A stretch of 50,456 nt of DNA, from positions 1-50,456 of the forward strand of contig PLZS01000199.1 in assembly GCA_003153555.1 (NCBI GenBank), in the 5' to 3' direction. The notes under the pieces are model-generated. The model ran no database searches. It worked only from the letters and a program-made list of their open reading frames with translations, and was not told the origin of the DNA. Positions within the stretch are counted from its first letter, which is position 1, and each line of letters opens with the position of its first letter. Shown piece by piece: positions 23,433-31,342 of the stretch. The translations under genes and the position numbers were made by a program. Origin of the DNA: Candidatus Melainabacteria bacterium (GTDB taxonomy: Bacteria > Cyanobacteriota > Vampirovibrionia > Obscuribacterales > Obscuribacteraceae).

Positions 23433-24734
23433 GTGTCTCAACTTAATAGCAAAAGGGCAGTTGTTTGCTTTGACGGTTTGAATGCGAATCAGTTTCAACT
23501 TCTGAAAGAAGACATGCCCGCGCTGTTTTCTTTGCTCAGTGACGCCATGATCGCGGAGCTTGATTCAGCACCGTTTATAGATGCACAGCCAATCTGGGCG
23601 GAAATTTTAACTGGAGAACCCTGGTATCGCAACGGCTGCGTTGGCTATGCAAAACCACTGCGATCCCTAAATCAACTACAAATTTTTACAGAGCGTGATC
23701 TCTCTGTTCCAATTCGCTTATTTAAAGACGGCAATGATGGGCGACAAAATGTCTTGATAAACGCACCCATAGTCCAACCACTCGAGCAAAAGCGCTTATG
23801 GTTGGGTGATGGAGGCTCGCCGTCGATGCAGACGGTATCCCCAGTTTCATTATCTAAAAATCCTCCTTTCCAAAATTACAAAGCCAGACCAGTTGTCAGC
23901 ATGGGAGATGCGATGGCTGACTGCGACGAAGCGTTGCTTCTCTTTACCAATGCCGAGTTGAACAGATTGCAATGCGCAGCCACACTGGCTCTTCAATCGA
24001 ACTGGAAATTTTTTCTGTACCGCACAAACATTTTTGATCAACTTTCTCATTTGCTCGGTCCGAACTTTCTGCAACAGAAGAATCTAGCCTTCACTGCACA
24101 GTTCAGGAAGTTGTTGACACAGATGGATAGTGTGATCACGTCAATACTTGAACAAGCAAACGAACGACTTCTGTTCTCATCCTTCTCACACGTAGCTTGC
24201 AAAGGGCTGTTCAGCTTGAATGACTTACTTGAGCGAGCTCGCCTGTTGGCAAGATCCTCTGACTTATCAAAAGCGGCTCAGCTGAGGTTAGCTGCATACG
24301 CTGCAGCACAAGCTGGCCATGACGAAACAACTCCCATCAATATAAACAAAACGCAGCAATTTCTTCCCCAAAAAACGCTGTGCGCGTCTCCCGTTCGAGG
24401 CACTATATACATAAACTCTGCCGACCGTTTCGATGATGGCGGTACTATCGACGATGCTGGTATCGCCAGGGAAGAGGCTCGTATCTCGGAATTCGTCAAA
24501 ACCGAAATGAGGCGTATCGGACAAACTATTGACCTTTACAAAAATCCCGATTTGAAATCTGGTGGCCCGAATTTCATCTTTCAGATCTACGGAATCGAGT
24601 TGGTCGAATCTTTAGAAACGATATCGAGATTCGACGATCTCCCACACTCGACGCATTGTTCAAAGGGTTTCATCTGGTCGCCGAAGATAAAAGACGAACA
24701 AATTCGATCTGTCGATCTTGTAAATGTCATGTAG
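23433..24734 (+). CDS. AlkP-superfamily (type I phosphodiesterase-like) protein, divergent
   Basis: Seen: 433 residues, GTG start with AGAGG. The N-terminus VVCFDGLNANQFQLLKEDMPALFSLL and AQPIWAEILTG correspond to AlkP-type phosphohydrolase/phosphomutase proteins, where Asp binds metal and a Thr/Ser is the nucleophile. FLYRTNIFDQLSHLLG corresponds to the metal-ligand Asp/His segment. The C-terminus HCSKGFIWSP and IRSVDLVNVM is the usual end. Not all metal ligands can be found; the FSSFSHVACKG segment lacks the usual SDHG. Inferred: a degenerate or substrate-shifted hydrolase. It is divergent from the peptide gene with 75 bp between starts. Confidence 0.6.
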   Translation: MSQLNSKRAVVCFDGLNANQFQLLKEDMPALFSLLSDAMIAELDSAPFIDAQPIWAEILTGEPWYRNGCVGYAKPLRSLNQLQIFTERDLSVPIRLFKDGNDGRQNVLINAPIVQPLEQKRLWLGDGGSPSMQTVSPVSLSKNPPFQNYKARPVVSMGDAMADCDEALLLFTNAELNRLQCAATLALQSNWKFFLYRTNIFDQLSHLLGPNFLQQKNLAFTAQFRKLLTQMDSVITSILEQANERLLFSSFSHVACKGLFSLNDLLERARLLARSSDLSKAAQLRLAAYAAAQAGHDETTPININKTQQFLPQKTLCASPVRGTIYINSADRFDDGGTIDDAGIAREEARISEFVKTEMRRIGQTIDLYKNPDLKSGGPNFIFQIYGIELVESLETISRFDDLPHSTHCSKGFIWSPKIKDEQIRSVDLVNVM

Positions 24735-24790
24735 TAATGCAAGATTCTGTATATCTCATCCTAAAGTCAAGCAGACATCGTAAACTAACC

Positions 24791-24816
24791 TGGGAGCGCC
24801 GGCTTCCAACCGGCTG
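24791..24816. repeat. GC-rich hairpin repeat unit
   Basis: TGGGAGCGCCGGCTTCCAA followed by CCGGCTG: stem GCCGG (24798-24802) with CCGGC (24810-24814). This looks like the mobile-type GGAGCGCCGGCTTCC elements found dispersed between genes in several phyla. I found only this copy by eye in the window. It sits between the AlkP-like and PqqD genes. Confidence 0.4.
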
Positions 24817-24842
24817 ACGATGACTAATTTGGAATTTATACA

Positions 24843-25112
24843 ATGAAACCAAAACGAACTCCTGATATTGAAACAAAAATGCTCCCAGACGGTCACGTCG
24901 TGATCTTCAGCAAGACTAGCGATTGGGCTCATACAATTACCCCCCTGGCCGCGATTGCGTGGGAGTACTGCGATGGTGAGCACTCCGTAGAACAAATTGT
25001 TGAGCGAGTTCTCGAGTATGCCAACGGAGATTCTGCAAACCTTCAGCCGGAAATTAACGAACTACTAAACGATTTTGCGCAGTCTGGTTTAGTCGCTGAC
25101 GCCACCGCTTAA
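24843..25112 (+). CDS. PqqD-family peptide-recognition (RRE) protein
   Basis: Seen: 89 residues. The fold pattern is an N-terminal strand pair (KMLPDGHVVIFSKTSDWAH), TITPLAAIAWEYCDGEHSVEQIV with the typical A-x-x-x-W-x-x-CDG turn, and a C-terminal helix ending LLNDFAQSGLVAD. Known: PqqD proteins bind the leader of ribosomal peptides; a subset is tied to HprK-like kinases in exopolysaccharide or exosortase clusters (HPr-rel-A system). The next two genes downstream are a small secreted peptide and an HprK-like kinase, which fits that setting. Inferred: chaperone presenting a small protein to the kinase. Confidence 0.88.
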   Translation: MKPKRTPDIETKMLPDGHVVIFSKTSDWAHTITPLAAIAWEYCDGEHSVEQIVERVLEYANGDSANLQPEINELLNDFAQSGLVADATA

Positions 25113-25195
25113 CGAAGTAGAACATTCGCAAACGTTTCCACAACGTGGTTTGCCGTCATTTCAATTGTCATGCGTTTAATTTCCCTTCCCATTTG

Positions 25196-25224
25196 TTGCA
25201 CGATAATTGCCCAGGTACTATAGT
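25196..25224 (+). promoter_or_regulatory. sigma70-type promoter of the small secreted protein gene
   Basis: TTGCAC (25196-25201), a 17-bp spacer and TATAGT (25219-25224), placed 44 bp upstream of the ATG at 25268. Both boxes are one or two bases from consensus and the spacing is ideal. The gene can therefore be transcribed apart from PqqD. Confidence 0.6.
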
Positions 25225-25267
25225 TAAATTGTTCAAAAACCTTCCTATTTGAAAGTGGATAAAACAG

Positions 25268-25633
25268 ATGCTTGACAAATCAAGACAAGAAACGGACGTC
25301 AACAAGCCAGCTTGTGATGCGACTTTAAGTCGCAAAGACTTCCTCACAAAATTAGTGCAGAGAGCTGCAGTTGCAGGTTCTCTAATAGCCGCCCCGAAGA
25401 TCATCGATAAGTTCCTTGTGCCTCCAGCTCAAGCGCTTAACAGCACAACAACTGTTCACGATACTGCCGGTCCTCATGACGCGACCCAACACTTCCATGA
25501 CAGTCACGCTCCCTTACGAAATGGTGGCAGTGGTCCGTCAGGCTCTCCTAGTGGCGGAAACGGCGTACAAGGTAGTCCTTCAAACAAGACTCCTAAAGAT
25601 CCAGGATTCGATCCGGATAGCGGCTGGGGTTAA
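25268..25633 (+). CDS. small exported Gly/Pro/Ser-rich protein, possible kinase or RiPP substrate
   Basis: Seen: 121 residues, ATG with AGTGGA. Residues 21-28 (SRKDFLTK) precede a hydrophobic stretch to about 43 and AQA at 54-56, resembling a Tat signal with RK in place of RR. The mature part has a His/Asp patch (VHDTAGPHDATQHFHDSH) then a disordered tail rich in Gly, Ser, Pro and Asn ending DSGWG. Known: HprK-like kinases of RiPP clusters can phosphorylate a Ser of a precursor. Inferred: this is the peptide handled by the PqqD protein and the kinase, since it sits between them with its own promoter and terminator. It has no known family and may simply be a secreted structural protein. Confidence 0.6.
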   Translation: MLDKSRQETDVNKPACDATLSRKDFLTKLVQRAAVAGSLIAAPKIIDKFLVPPAQALNSTTTVHDTAGPHDATQHFHDSHAPLRNGGSGPSGSPSGGNGVQGSPSNKTPKDPGFDPDSGWG

Positions 25634-25688
25634 CAAACTCGCTGGGAAAAGACTTCTAAATGCAGCATAACGTGTTGTGCTTTTTAAT

Positions 25689-25714
25689 AACCAATTTACC
25701 GACAATTGGTTTTT
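25689..25714 (+). terminator. terminator or attenuator between the small peptide and kinase genes
   Basis: AACCAATT (25689-25696) pairs with AATTGGTT (25704-25711) over a seven-base loop, followed by T residues to 25714. It ends six bases before the kinase GTG (25720), so it could give more peptide than kinase transcript, or fold over the kinase start. Confidence 0.5.
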
Positions 25715-25719
25715 GAAAA

Positions 25720-26550
25720 GTGACGAAGTCTTATCGGCTTGGCGATTTTTGTTTCCAGCTGAAAAGTTCAAATCGACAGCTTTGCGACCGCATAGGTTCA
25801 CTCCTGGAGCGTGACAAAGTTGATGGCGATGATGATCCACTTTCTGTTATCGACATCGATGCACCTTTAGCGATCGTTTCTGATTGGGAAGAAGTAGTTT
25901 CTGAGGCCGAGGGGCTGGAGATAATCCGGCTAATTGTGCGGCGGGCACTGAATCGACATCATGACTACCTCTGGTTAGACGCCGCAACACTGGTTTCACC
26001 TTCGGGCAAAACAGTGTTGATTGCTGGACCTTCTCACTCCGGAAAGAGCACTGCAGCTACTGCATTGGCCTTCGCTTTTGGATGGAAGATCCTGGCTGAG
26101 GACGTGTCGCTCGTCGAGCCCAAATCGAAGCAACTAAAAACTTTTGCTTCACCACTTTCCCTTCGCGCCGGTAGCTTGGAACGAATTAGAGTCGCAACTG
26201 GCGTTTTGCCGGGACCAATAGTTGGCTCAGAATGGATTTCTATTAGCGATCATCTGGCCGAGAACTCAATTGATTTCCGAATCGATTTAGCGATAGCTCT
26301 TTCAGTCACAGACTCAAACACTGACGAGCCTTTGACAACTGATGCCGTCTCCGCGCAAGCATTTATTCATCCATTGCTTCCTTTATGTAATGCTCTTCAT
26401 ATAGACCAAGGTATAGAACTTTTGGATGAGTCTCTGAAGAACTCTCTGTGTTTTCGCGTTAAGGGCGGCAGCCTCGCCGAACGACTGCAATTTATTAGGG
26501 CTCAGGCTGGAGAACCAACTCCAGTGCAGAATACGGCACGGCGAAAATAA
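25720..26550 (+). CDS. HprK-like serine kinase (HprK-related kinase A type)
   Basis: Seen: 276 residues, GTG start with no clear ribosome site. A P-loop GPSHSGKST lies at 103-111 and a second acidic segment ILAEDVSLVE at about 124-133, as in HPr kinase C-domains. FASPLSLRAGS follows. An N-terminal domain of about 90 residues replaces the DRTGG-type HprK domain. Known: HprK-related kinases without HPr occur in exopolysaccharide and lasso-peptide clusters with PqqD proteins; the paeninodin kinase phosphorylates the precursor's C-terminal Ser. Inferred: it phosphorylates the neighbouring small protein, or a related target. The metallophosphoesterase starts one base after its stop. Confidence 0.8.
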   Translation: MTKSYRLGDFCFQLKSSNRQLCDRIGSLLERDKVDGDDDPLSVIDIDAPLAIVSDWEEVVSEAEGLEIIRLIVRRALNRHHDYLWLDAATLVSPSGKTVLIAGPSHSGKSTAATALAFAFGWKILAEDVSLVEPKSKQLKTFASPLSLRAGSLERIRVATGVLPGPIVGSEWISISDHLAENSIDFRIDLAIALSVTDSNTDEPLTTDAVSAQAFIHPLLPLCNALHIDQGIELLDESLKNSLCFRVKGGSLAERLQFIRAQAGEPTPVQNTARRK

Positions 26551-26551
26551 C

Positions 26552-27493
26552 ATGCACGTAGCGCGTCTGCAGGATTGGGTCGTCATTTTGTCGGTGATGG
26601 GCATCGTCGCAGCGCTATATATATCCGCCATATTCATATTAGTGCGTCCTTTCATAGTGCCCGCCGAAATTCGTCCAAAGCTCGGATTGATGGGCGCGCT
26701 AATACTTGCTGCCACCGCATTCAGTATCGGGTGTCTGGCTTATGCGTATTTCATCGAACCAAATCAACTCGAGATTAAAACCGTCAAAATTGCTTTAAGC
26801 GACATCCCTTCGACCACTAAGCCGATAACCATTGTTCAAATTTCTGATCTCCACTGTGATGGACCAGTGAGGCTAGAAGACAAAGTCGCCGAGACTATAG
26901 AAAACATAAAGCCCTCGCTGATTCTATTTACAGGTGATGCCGTAAATTCTCTCGATGGCGTTGCGACATTCAACACGTTCGCCGCCAGAATCAGCAAGGT
27001 TGCCCGCACTTTGGCTGTCAAGGGCGATTGGGATTTCGCCTTTCACCCCCTCGACGTGCTCGTTAAGAGCAAGTTGGAAGTTGTTAGTGGATTCAAAATC
27101 GTTGAACTCAACGGCGTTAAGTTCTGTATTGTCGGCACCGATTCTGGTGCATCGTGCATCGATGCTCTGCAAAAGGCACCAAAGGGACTGCCCACTATCG
27201 TCATGTTTCACAATCCAGATGGCGATGTGATTTTAAAAAATCGAACAGAGGGTGTCGATCTGTACTTATGCGGACATACTCATGGCGGTCAAATCGCGTT
27301 GCCAATCTATGGAGCATTGATCACTCAATCGATACAAGGAAAGAAATACGAATCAGGACTTCATAAATTAGAAAACATGTGGATATACACGAATCGCGGT
27401 ATCGGTATGGAAGGTCACTTCCCAAGGCTTAGATTTTGCTCAAAACCGGAACTAACTGTGTTTGAAATAACAGGCACAGGAAACCAAAATTGA
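26552..27493 (+). CDS. membrane-anchored metallophosphoesterase with altered GNHD motif
   Basis: Seen: 313 residues. Two membrane helices at about 8-33 and 45-68 precede a calcineurin-like domain: QISDLHCDG (Asp99, His101), LFTGDAVN (Asp129), a HN motif FHNPD (His220) and CGHTHGGQ (241-244). The usual GNHD/E reads GDWD at 158-161, so the metal-bridging Asn and catalytic His are both changed. Known: YkuE/YaeI-like enzymes cleave phosphate esters at the outer membrane face or in lipid A-type substrates. It is one base after the kinase gene, suggesting opposing kinase/phosphatase roles; that is inference. Activity may be lost or shifted. Confidence 0.8.
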   Translation: MHVARLQDWVVILSVMGIVAALYISAIFILVRPFIVPAEIRPKLGLMGALILAATAFSIGCLAYAYFIEPNQLEIKTVKIALSDIPSTTKPITIVQISDLHCDGPVRLEDKVAETIENIKPSLILFTGDAVNSLDGVATFNTFAARISKVARTLAVKGDWDFAFHPLDVLVKSKLEVVSGFKIVELNGVKFCIVGTDSGASCIDALQKAPKGLPTIVMFHNPDGDVILKNRTEGVDLYLCGHTHGGQIALPIYGALITQSIQGKKYESGLHKLENMWIYTNRGIGMEGHFPRLRFCSKPELTVFEITGTGNQN

Positions 27494-27531
27494 TTTCGAA
27501 ACTCTCAAGATTAATTTAAACTCTCAAAAAT

Positions 27532-28887
27532 CTATTCACTGGTTCCAATTTGATTCTGTCGCCAAATCAGCTTCCCAAAAGTTCTTCGGACGATGCCGCC
27601 TGGCAACCACAAGATTAGCCAGTGCAAAACTAGAGCGAAAGCCGTGGACATGACTCCTAACTTATTTCCTCCGCAGTAATACTTAGAGAGGAATTGTTTA
27701 CTGGGCCAGAAAGATTCTTTCAAAACCCTCATCTTTCTTGATGAATCATCAGAGAATTTCGCATTGGCAATTAGCATTGGAACACTGCTGGTGTTCCAAT
27801 AGAAAAGTGGTGTAACTGAGAAGGTCAAAAGGCGCTGCAACACCCCTTGAGCTTTCGGGGATAAGGCTTGAATCACCTGGTCGGCATTACTCAGACCCAG
27901 CCGCTCTTGGGCAAGACTAAGCCCGGCACAGCAGGCAGTGCTTACTCCTTCGACTGCACAACGCCTGATGAATTCATCCCACAACTCAGGCGTACTATCG
28001 ATCTTTTCGGCCAGCAGTTTAATGTCCAAAAGTTGTTTCCAGCCCGTAAATCTATCCTTCTCAAAGTGGGTGAGGGAAATCATCAATTGGTCCAGCAAAT
28101 CCGGAGCGCTGAATTTTTGACCTCGCCAAGGCACTACGGTAGCGTTCCTTTCGAATCGTTCCAATTCGATCATTTTCAATCCGCGATCAAGCGGATTGAA
28201 TTTGATATCCAAAAGTGGCCAGCGGTTTCTATAAAAACCGAAAACGGCCGATGGCACCAGGTCATCAGCCGGCACCAGGAACAACTCCTCTATTGAACCC
28301 ACAGGACCCACTCCGAGCTGATTGCAAAATCCGGTATCGCCGGCGATGACACGGAAATCATGCAATCTGAGGATGTTGTACAGATGAGAAAAATTTTTCG
28401 GAGCGACGAAGCAATCAAAATCGCCAGAGAGGCGAAATGAGGGATTTGTATAACAGGTTCGGCTAGTCACAATTCCCTTTAACCAGATAATAGAAGGGCC
28501 AAGACTGGACGTAAGCTCCAGGAAACTAGCGAATTTGGATTCAAACTTCTCAAATTTAATTGCTTCTAGTGCTGACTGCCTGGTGATGAGCGTTAATAGA
28601 TCTACAGTAACCCCGTGGTGACTTATCGTTAGTCCACGGAATTTCGCTTCCAATCCTAATAAATGAATCGATTCCAAAACGAACCCACATAGTTCATTTT
28701 GACTGACTAGATCAAGAAACTTATTCAAGATTTCGACATCTTGAACCAGAGTGTTTTCAATCGCGGCATTTCGACTAAGCAATGCTGCCAGAATCGCCTC
28801 GGGCGCGCTGATGTTAGACAAATCAGACAGAGAGAAAAATCGTTGAGACTTTCCTCCACATCTAAGTCTGTAGCGCGTCAGGTCCAT
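27532..28887 (-). CDS. nucleotidyltransferase family protein (NTP_transf_5 type)
   Basis: Seen: 451 residues, ATG at 28887. The core IIWLKGIVTSRTCYTNPSF then RLSGDFDCFV matches the LKG...R...GDxD pattern of the NTP_transf_5 family, with the two Asp as metal ligands. The C-terminal part is helical, with hydrophobic segments near 360 and 420. Known: these proteins recur in RiPP and exopolysaccharide clusters next to PqqD and HprK-like genes. It is convergent with the phosphoesterase, 38 bp apart. Inferred: it transfers a nucleotidyl group in the same pathway, substrate unknown. Confidence 0.78.
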   Translation of the reverse strand: MDLTRYRLRCGGKSQRFFSLSDLSNISAPEAILAALLSRNAAIENTLVQDVEILNKFLDLVSQNELCGFVLESIHLLGLEAKFRGLTISHHGVTVDLLTLITRQSALEAIKFEKFESKFASFLELTSSLGPSIIWLKGIVTSRTCYTNPSFRLSGDFDCFVAPKNFSHLYNILRLHDFRVIAGDTGFCNQLGVGPVGSIEELFLVPADDLVPSAVFGFYRNRWPLLDIKFNPLDRGLKMIELERFERNATVVPWRGQKFSAPDLLDQLMISLTHFEKDRFTGWKQLLDIKLLAEKIDSTPELWDEFIRRCAVEGVSTACCAGLSLAQERLGLSNADQVIQALSPKAQGVLQRLLTFSVTPLFYWNTSSVPMLIANAKFSDDSSRKMRVLKESFWPSKQFLSKYYCGGNKLGVMSTAFALVLHWLILWLPGGIVRRTFGKLIWRQNQIGTSE

Positions 28888-29028
28888 AAAATCACTTGGG
28901 CTCCTTATTTGTTCATTTTCACAGTTTCAATCGGCCAAGTGCGGGCAATCACGAGAGAAAATAATTTTCGTGCAGTTAACTGGTGCTTATCAATAAGATA
29001 AGTATTTAAATTCGTTGATGTCATGAAG

Positions 29029-29055
29029 TTGGTTAAGGGGGGCACAAGGTATACT
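29029..29055 (+). promoter_or_regulatory. possible promoter of the sugar transferase gene
   Basis: TTGGTT (29029-29034) and TATACT (29050-29055) with a 15-bp spacer, 54 bp before the ATG. The -10 box is good; the short spacer lowers confidence. Confidence 0.35.
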
Positions 29056-29108
29056 CAGTTGCGAAGAGCCTTAATTACCAACTCAACTATACGTTTGGAA
29101 CCTTAGCA

Positions 29109-29846
29109 ATGCCATCGACTCTGGAGTCTTTCACTCCTCGCACTGAAACCTTCGAGCAGCAAGGTTCATTAAGATCGATCAGTACGCTAGACAACGGTCG
29201 TGCGGCTGAGTCTACCGCCAAGCGTATATTCGACATTGTCTTTGCCTTGTTTGGACTAATCGTTACCGGACCGATGCTCTTAGCGGCTTGCTTAGCGATC
29301 GTGCTTGAGTCTTCAGGTAGTCCCATCTTTGTGCAAAAGCGCGTTGGTCGAAAAGGCAAAGTGTTCAATATTTATAAGTTGCGCACCATGCGTTGCAACT
29401 CGCGCACAACAGGATTCAAAACGGTAAAAGACGATCAGCGCTTAACGTCAGTTGGTTCATTTTTGCGAATTACAAACATTGATGAGCTTCCACAGCTGAT
29501 CAACATGTTGATGGGAGACATGAGTCTGATTGGACCGCGCCCCCTTTCTGTAGACGAAACTGAATACATCAAAGGAACTCTCCGGGTAAGTCCTTCGTAT
29601 GCAGGATTTTCCCCGCACAGCCGACCAGGTCTTGTCGGACTGGAACAAATCAATCGCAATCGAGAACTCACTTACTTTGAGCGGTTCGAATACAATCACG
29701 AATATGAGGCGAGCTGGAGTGCCCTGCTCGATGTGCAGATATTCGCTCGATCGCTATTCATGTGCAAGCACGTTAGCATCGCAGGTGGTGTCGGTCTGCT
29801 AATGCTCATAATTGCTTCACTACAGCTTATGCATGTGTTTGATTAA
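29109..29846 (+). CDS. initiating polyprenyl-phosphate sugar-1-phosphate transferase
   Basis: Seen: 245 residues. One membrane helix at about 40-60 (RIFDIVFALFGLIVTGPMLL) precedes the catalytic domain: PIFVQKRVGRKGKVFNIYKLRTM, DELPQLINMLMGDMSLIGPRP and GLVGLEQINRNRELTYFERFEY. A second hydrophobic segment lies at the C-terminus (about 220-240). Known: this short PglC-like form of the bacterial sugar transferase family (PF02397) links a sugar phosphate to undecaprenyl phosphate at the inner face and starts repeat-unit assembly. The extra C-terminal helix and the lack of the WcaJ polytopic N-terminus are notable. It is the likely first step of the glycan in this locus. Confidence 0.88.
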   Translation: MPSTLESFTPRTETFEQQGSLRSISTLDNGRAAESTAKRIFDIVFALFGLIVTGPMLLAACLAIVLESSGSPIFVQKRVGRKGKVFNIYKLRTMRCNSRTTGFKTVKDDQRLTSVGSFLRITNIDELPQLINMLMGDMSLIGPRPLSVDETEYIKGTLRVSPSYAGFSPHSRPGLVGLEQINRNRELTYFERFEYNHEYEASWSALLDVQIFARSLFMCKHVSIAGGVGLLMLIIASLQLMHVFD

Positions 29847-29907
29847 TCCGAGGATAGCCTATGCAGCTAGCTGCTCGGCATAATCAAAGCGTGCTTGACA
29901 GGTATCT

Positions 29908-29944
29908 AGTTTAGCTAAGTCAAAACGAGTTTGGCTAAATCAAA
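29908..29944. repeat. two imperfect 17-bp direct repeats between convergent genes
   Basis: AGTTTAGCTAAGTCAAA (29908-29924) and AGTTTGGCTAAATCAAA (29928-29944) with a three-base spacer, two mismatches. A partial third TAATCAAAG lies at 29881. They sit between the convergent sugar transferase and GT4 genes. Function not known. Confidence 0.45.
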
Positions 29945-29966
29945 GACGGCGAAACGAATCGGCATT

Positions 29967-31070
29967 TTAACCAAGCAATTCGTTATATAAATCAGCCACT
30001 GCAGCGACGTGGCGGGTGAGCGTAAACATGCTTTGAGCGCGCTCTTTTGCTTGACGCCCGAGCTTGTGTCTGAGGGCGGAATCATTCAACAACTGGTTGA
30101 TGGCTGCCGCCAGAGCGGTCGGATCATTGGGTGGTACAGTCATACCAGTTTCATTGTGCACGCTGACCCAAGGAACTCCGGTCGGTAAGTTGGTATTAAT
30201 CACTGGTTTGCCTGACAACATTGCTTCCACTTGCACCAGACCAAAACACTCGGTCGGCAAGGTGGACGGCAGCACAAAAAGCGAACTTCGGCGATAGGCA
30301 TTTGCCAAATCTTCATCTGAAATCCGACCGAGGAATTGGACTCTGTCTGCAATTTGCAAGTCATTGGCCAATCTTTCCAAGTCTCCGCGAAGCGGTCCAT
30401 CGCCCACCATGATCAGCTTTGCGTTGACATTTTTCATCGCCTTTATCAGGACGTCGCAACCCTTGTAGTACACAAGTCGACCGACATACAGGATAAGCAG
30501 ATCTTCAGGAGTCTCATTGACACCATCGGTGGTATCTGGCTGCGCGTGCACAAAAAGCTCTTCGGCAATACCTAAGGGAATCACCCTGCACTTATGTTTG
30601 CGCTTGTACAGAACTGGCGTATGCTCTACCAGTGCTGGAGCAGTGACGATAATCATGTCTAAACGATCGAGAAATGATTCCAAAAGCGGTTCAATGAATC
30701 TTTTAAAGCGAGGGTGCTTGATCAGATCGTGATGCCAGGTCGCTACGGTCAACTTTGATTTAGGCGCTGAAATCAGGTGAGACGCCATAGCCAACGGAAA
30801 AGGCAAATGGTAGTGCGCTACATCACAGTTGTATCGGCGCAACTCCCACGGAAACATCGCCGCCAATGGTCTGCCTTGTATTTCAACAATTCTGCCGACA
30901 GCAGTCACAGGCACACCGTTTACGTCATCATGCCGGGTTCGAGGATGACTGTGTGTGCACAAGACACTGACGTTATGATCGACCTTGAGCCCCGCCACCA
31001 AGTCAGACACTGATTTCTCCACGCCACCGTGATCAGAATAAAAAGTTGATATTTGTACTACTGAACGCAC
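29967..31070 (-). CDS. family 4 glycosyltransferase
   Basis: Seen: 367 residues, GTG start at 31070. N-domain STFYSDHGGVEKSVSDLVAGL, then YVGRLVYYKGCDVLIKAM and the C-terminal donor site ECFGLVQVEAMLSGKPVI with the E-x7-E pair. Known: GT4 retaining enzymes of polysaccharide loci use UDP- or GDP-sugars at the cytoplasmic face. It is divergent from the SLBB exporter gene, whose true start is 272 bp away, and convergent with the initiating transferase. The donor sugar and acceptor cannot be read from sequence. It differs in detail from the five other GT4 proteins here, so it is likely a separate step in the repeat unit. Confidence 0.87.
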   Translation of the reverse strand: MRSVVQISTFYSDHGGVEKSVSDLVAGLKVDHNVSVLCTHSHPRTRHDDVNGVPVTAVGRIVEIQGRPLAAMFPWELRRYNCDVAHYHLPFPLAMASHLISAPKSKLTVATWHHDLIKHPRFKRFIEPLLESFLDRLDMIIVTAPALVEHTPVLYKRKHKCRVIPLGIAEELFVHAQPDTTDGVNETPEDLLILYVGRLVYYKGCDVLIKAMKNVNAKLIMVGDGPLRGDLERLANDLQIADRVQFLGRISDEDLANAYRRSSLFVLPSTLPTECFGLVQVEAMLSGKPVINTNLPTGVPWVSVHNETGMTVPPNDPTALAAAINQLLNDSALRHKLGRQAKERAQSMFTLTRHVAAVADLYNELLG

Positions 31071-31342
31071 TGCCTGAGATTCCCTATAAAGGATTCCAAG
31101 AATACACTTATAGAACTTACACTTCCTCTAAATTTTCTCACTGTAATGGAGTGTTTCGAGAGAAGCTGGACTCAACAGTTGGTGTTGCCAATGGTTCAAA
31201 GCACTGCTCGGGAACGTTTCAGGATTTCAACGACCGCTTGACAATCGGGTTAATCAATTCAAAAGTCCCAATCGACCGGTTCGACCGCCTCTGTAGTATT
31301 CTTATTGACATTCTCAAGATAGGTAACTCCGTGGAGAACCAG

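Noticed and set aside
24843..28887. Lasso-peptide cluster
   Set aside because: PqqD, HprK-like kinase and nucleotidyltransferase fit, but no transglutaminase-like B2 and no asparagine-synthetase-like cyclase are present, and the peptide lacks a typical lasso core.
31046..31342. 99-residue N-terminal extension of the SLBB exporter frame
   Set aside because: TTG start, not protein-like, overlaps the divergent GT4 start; the ATG at 31343 has a ribosome site and begins a signal peptide.
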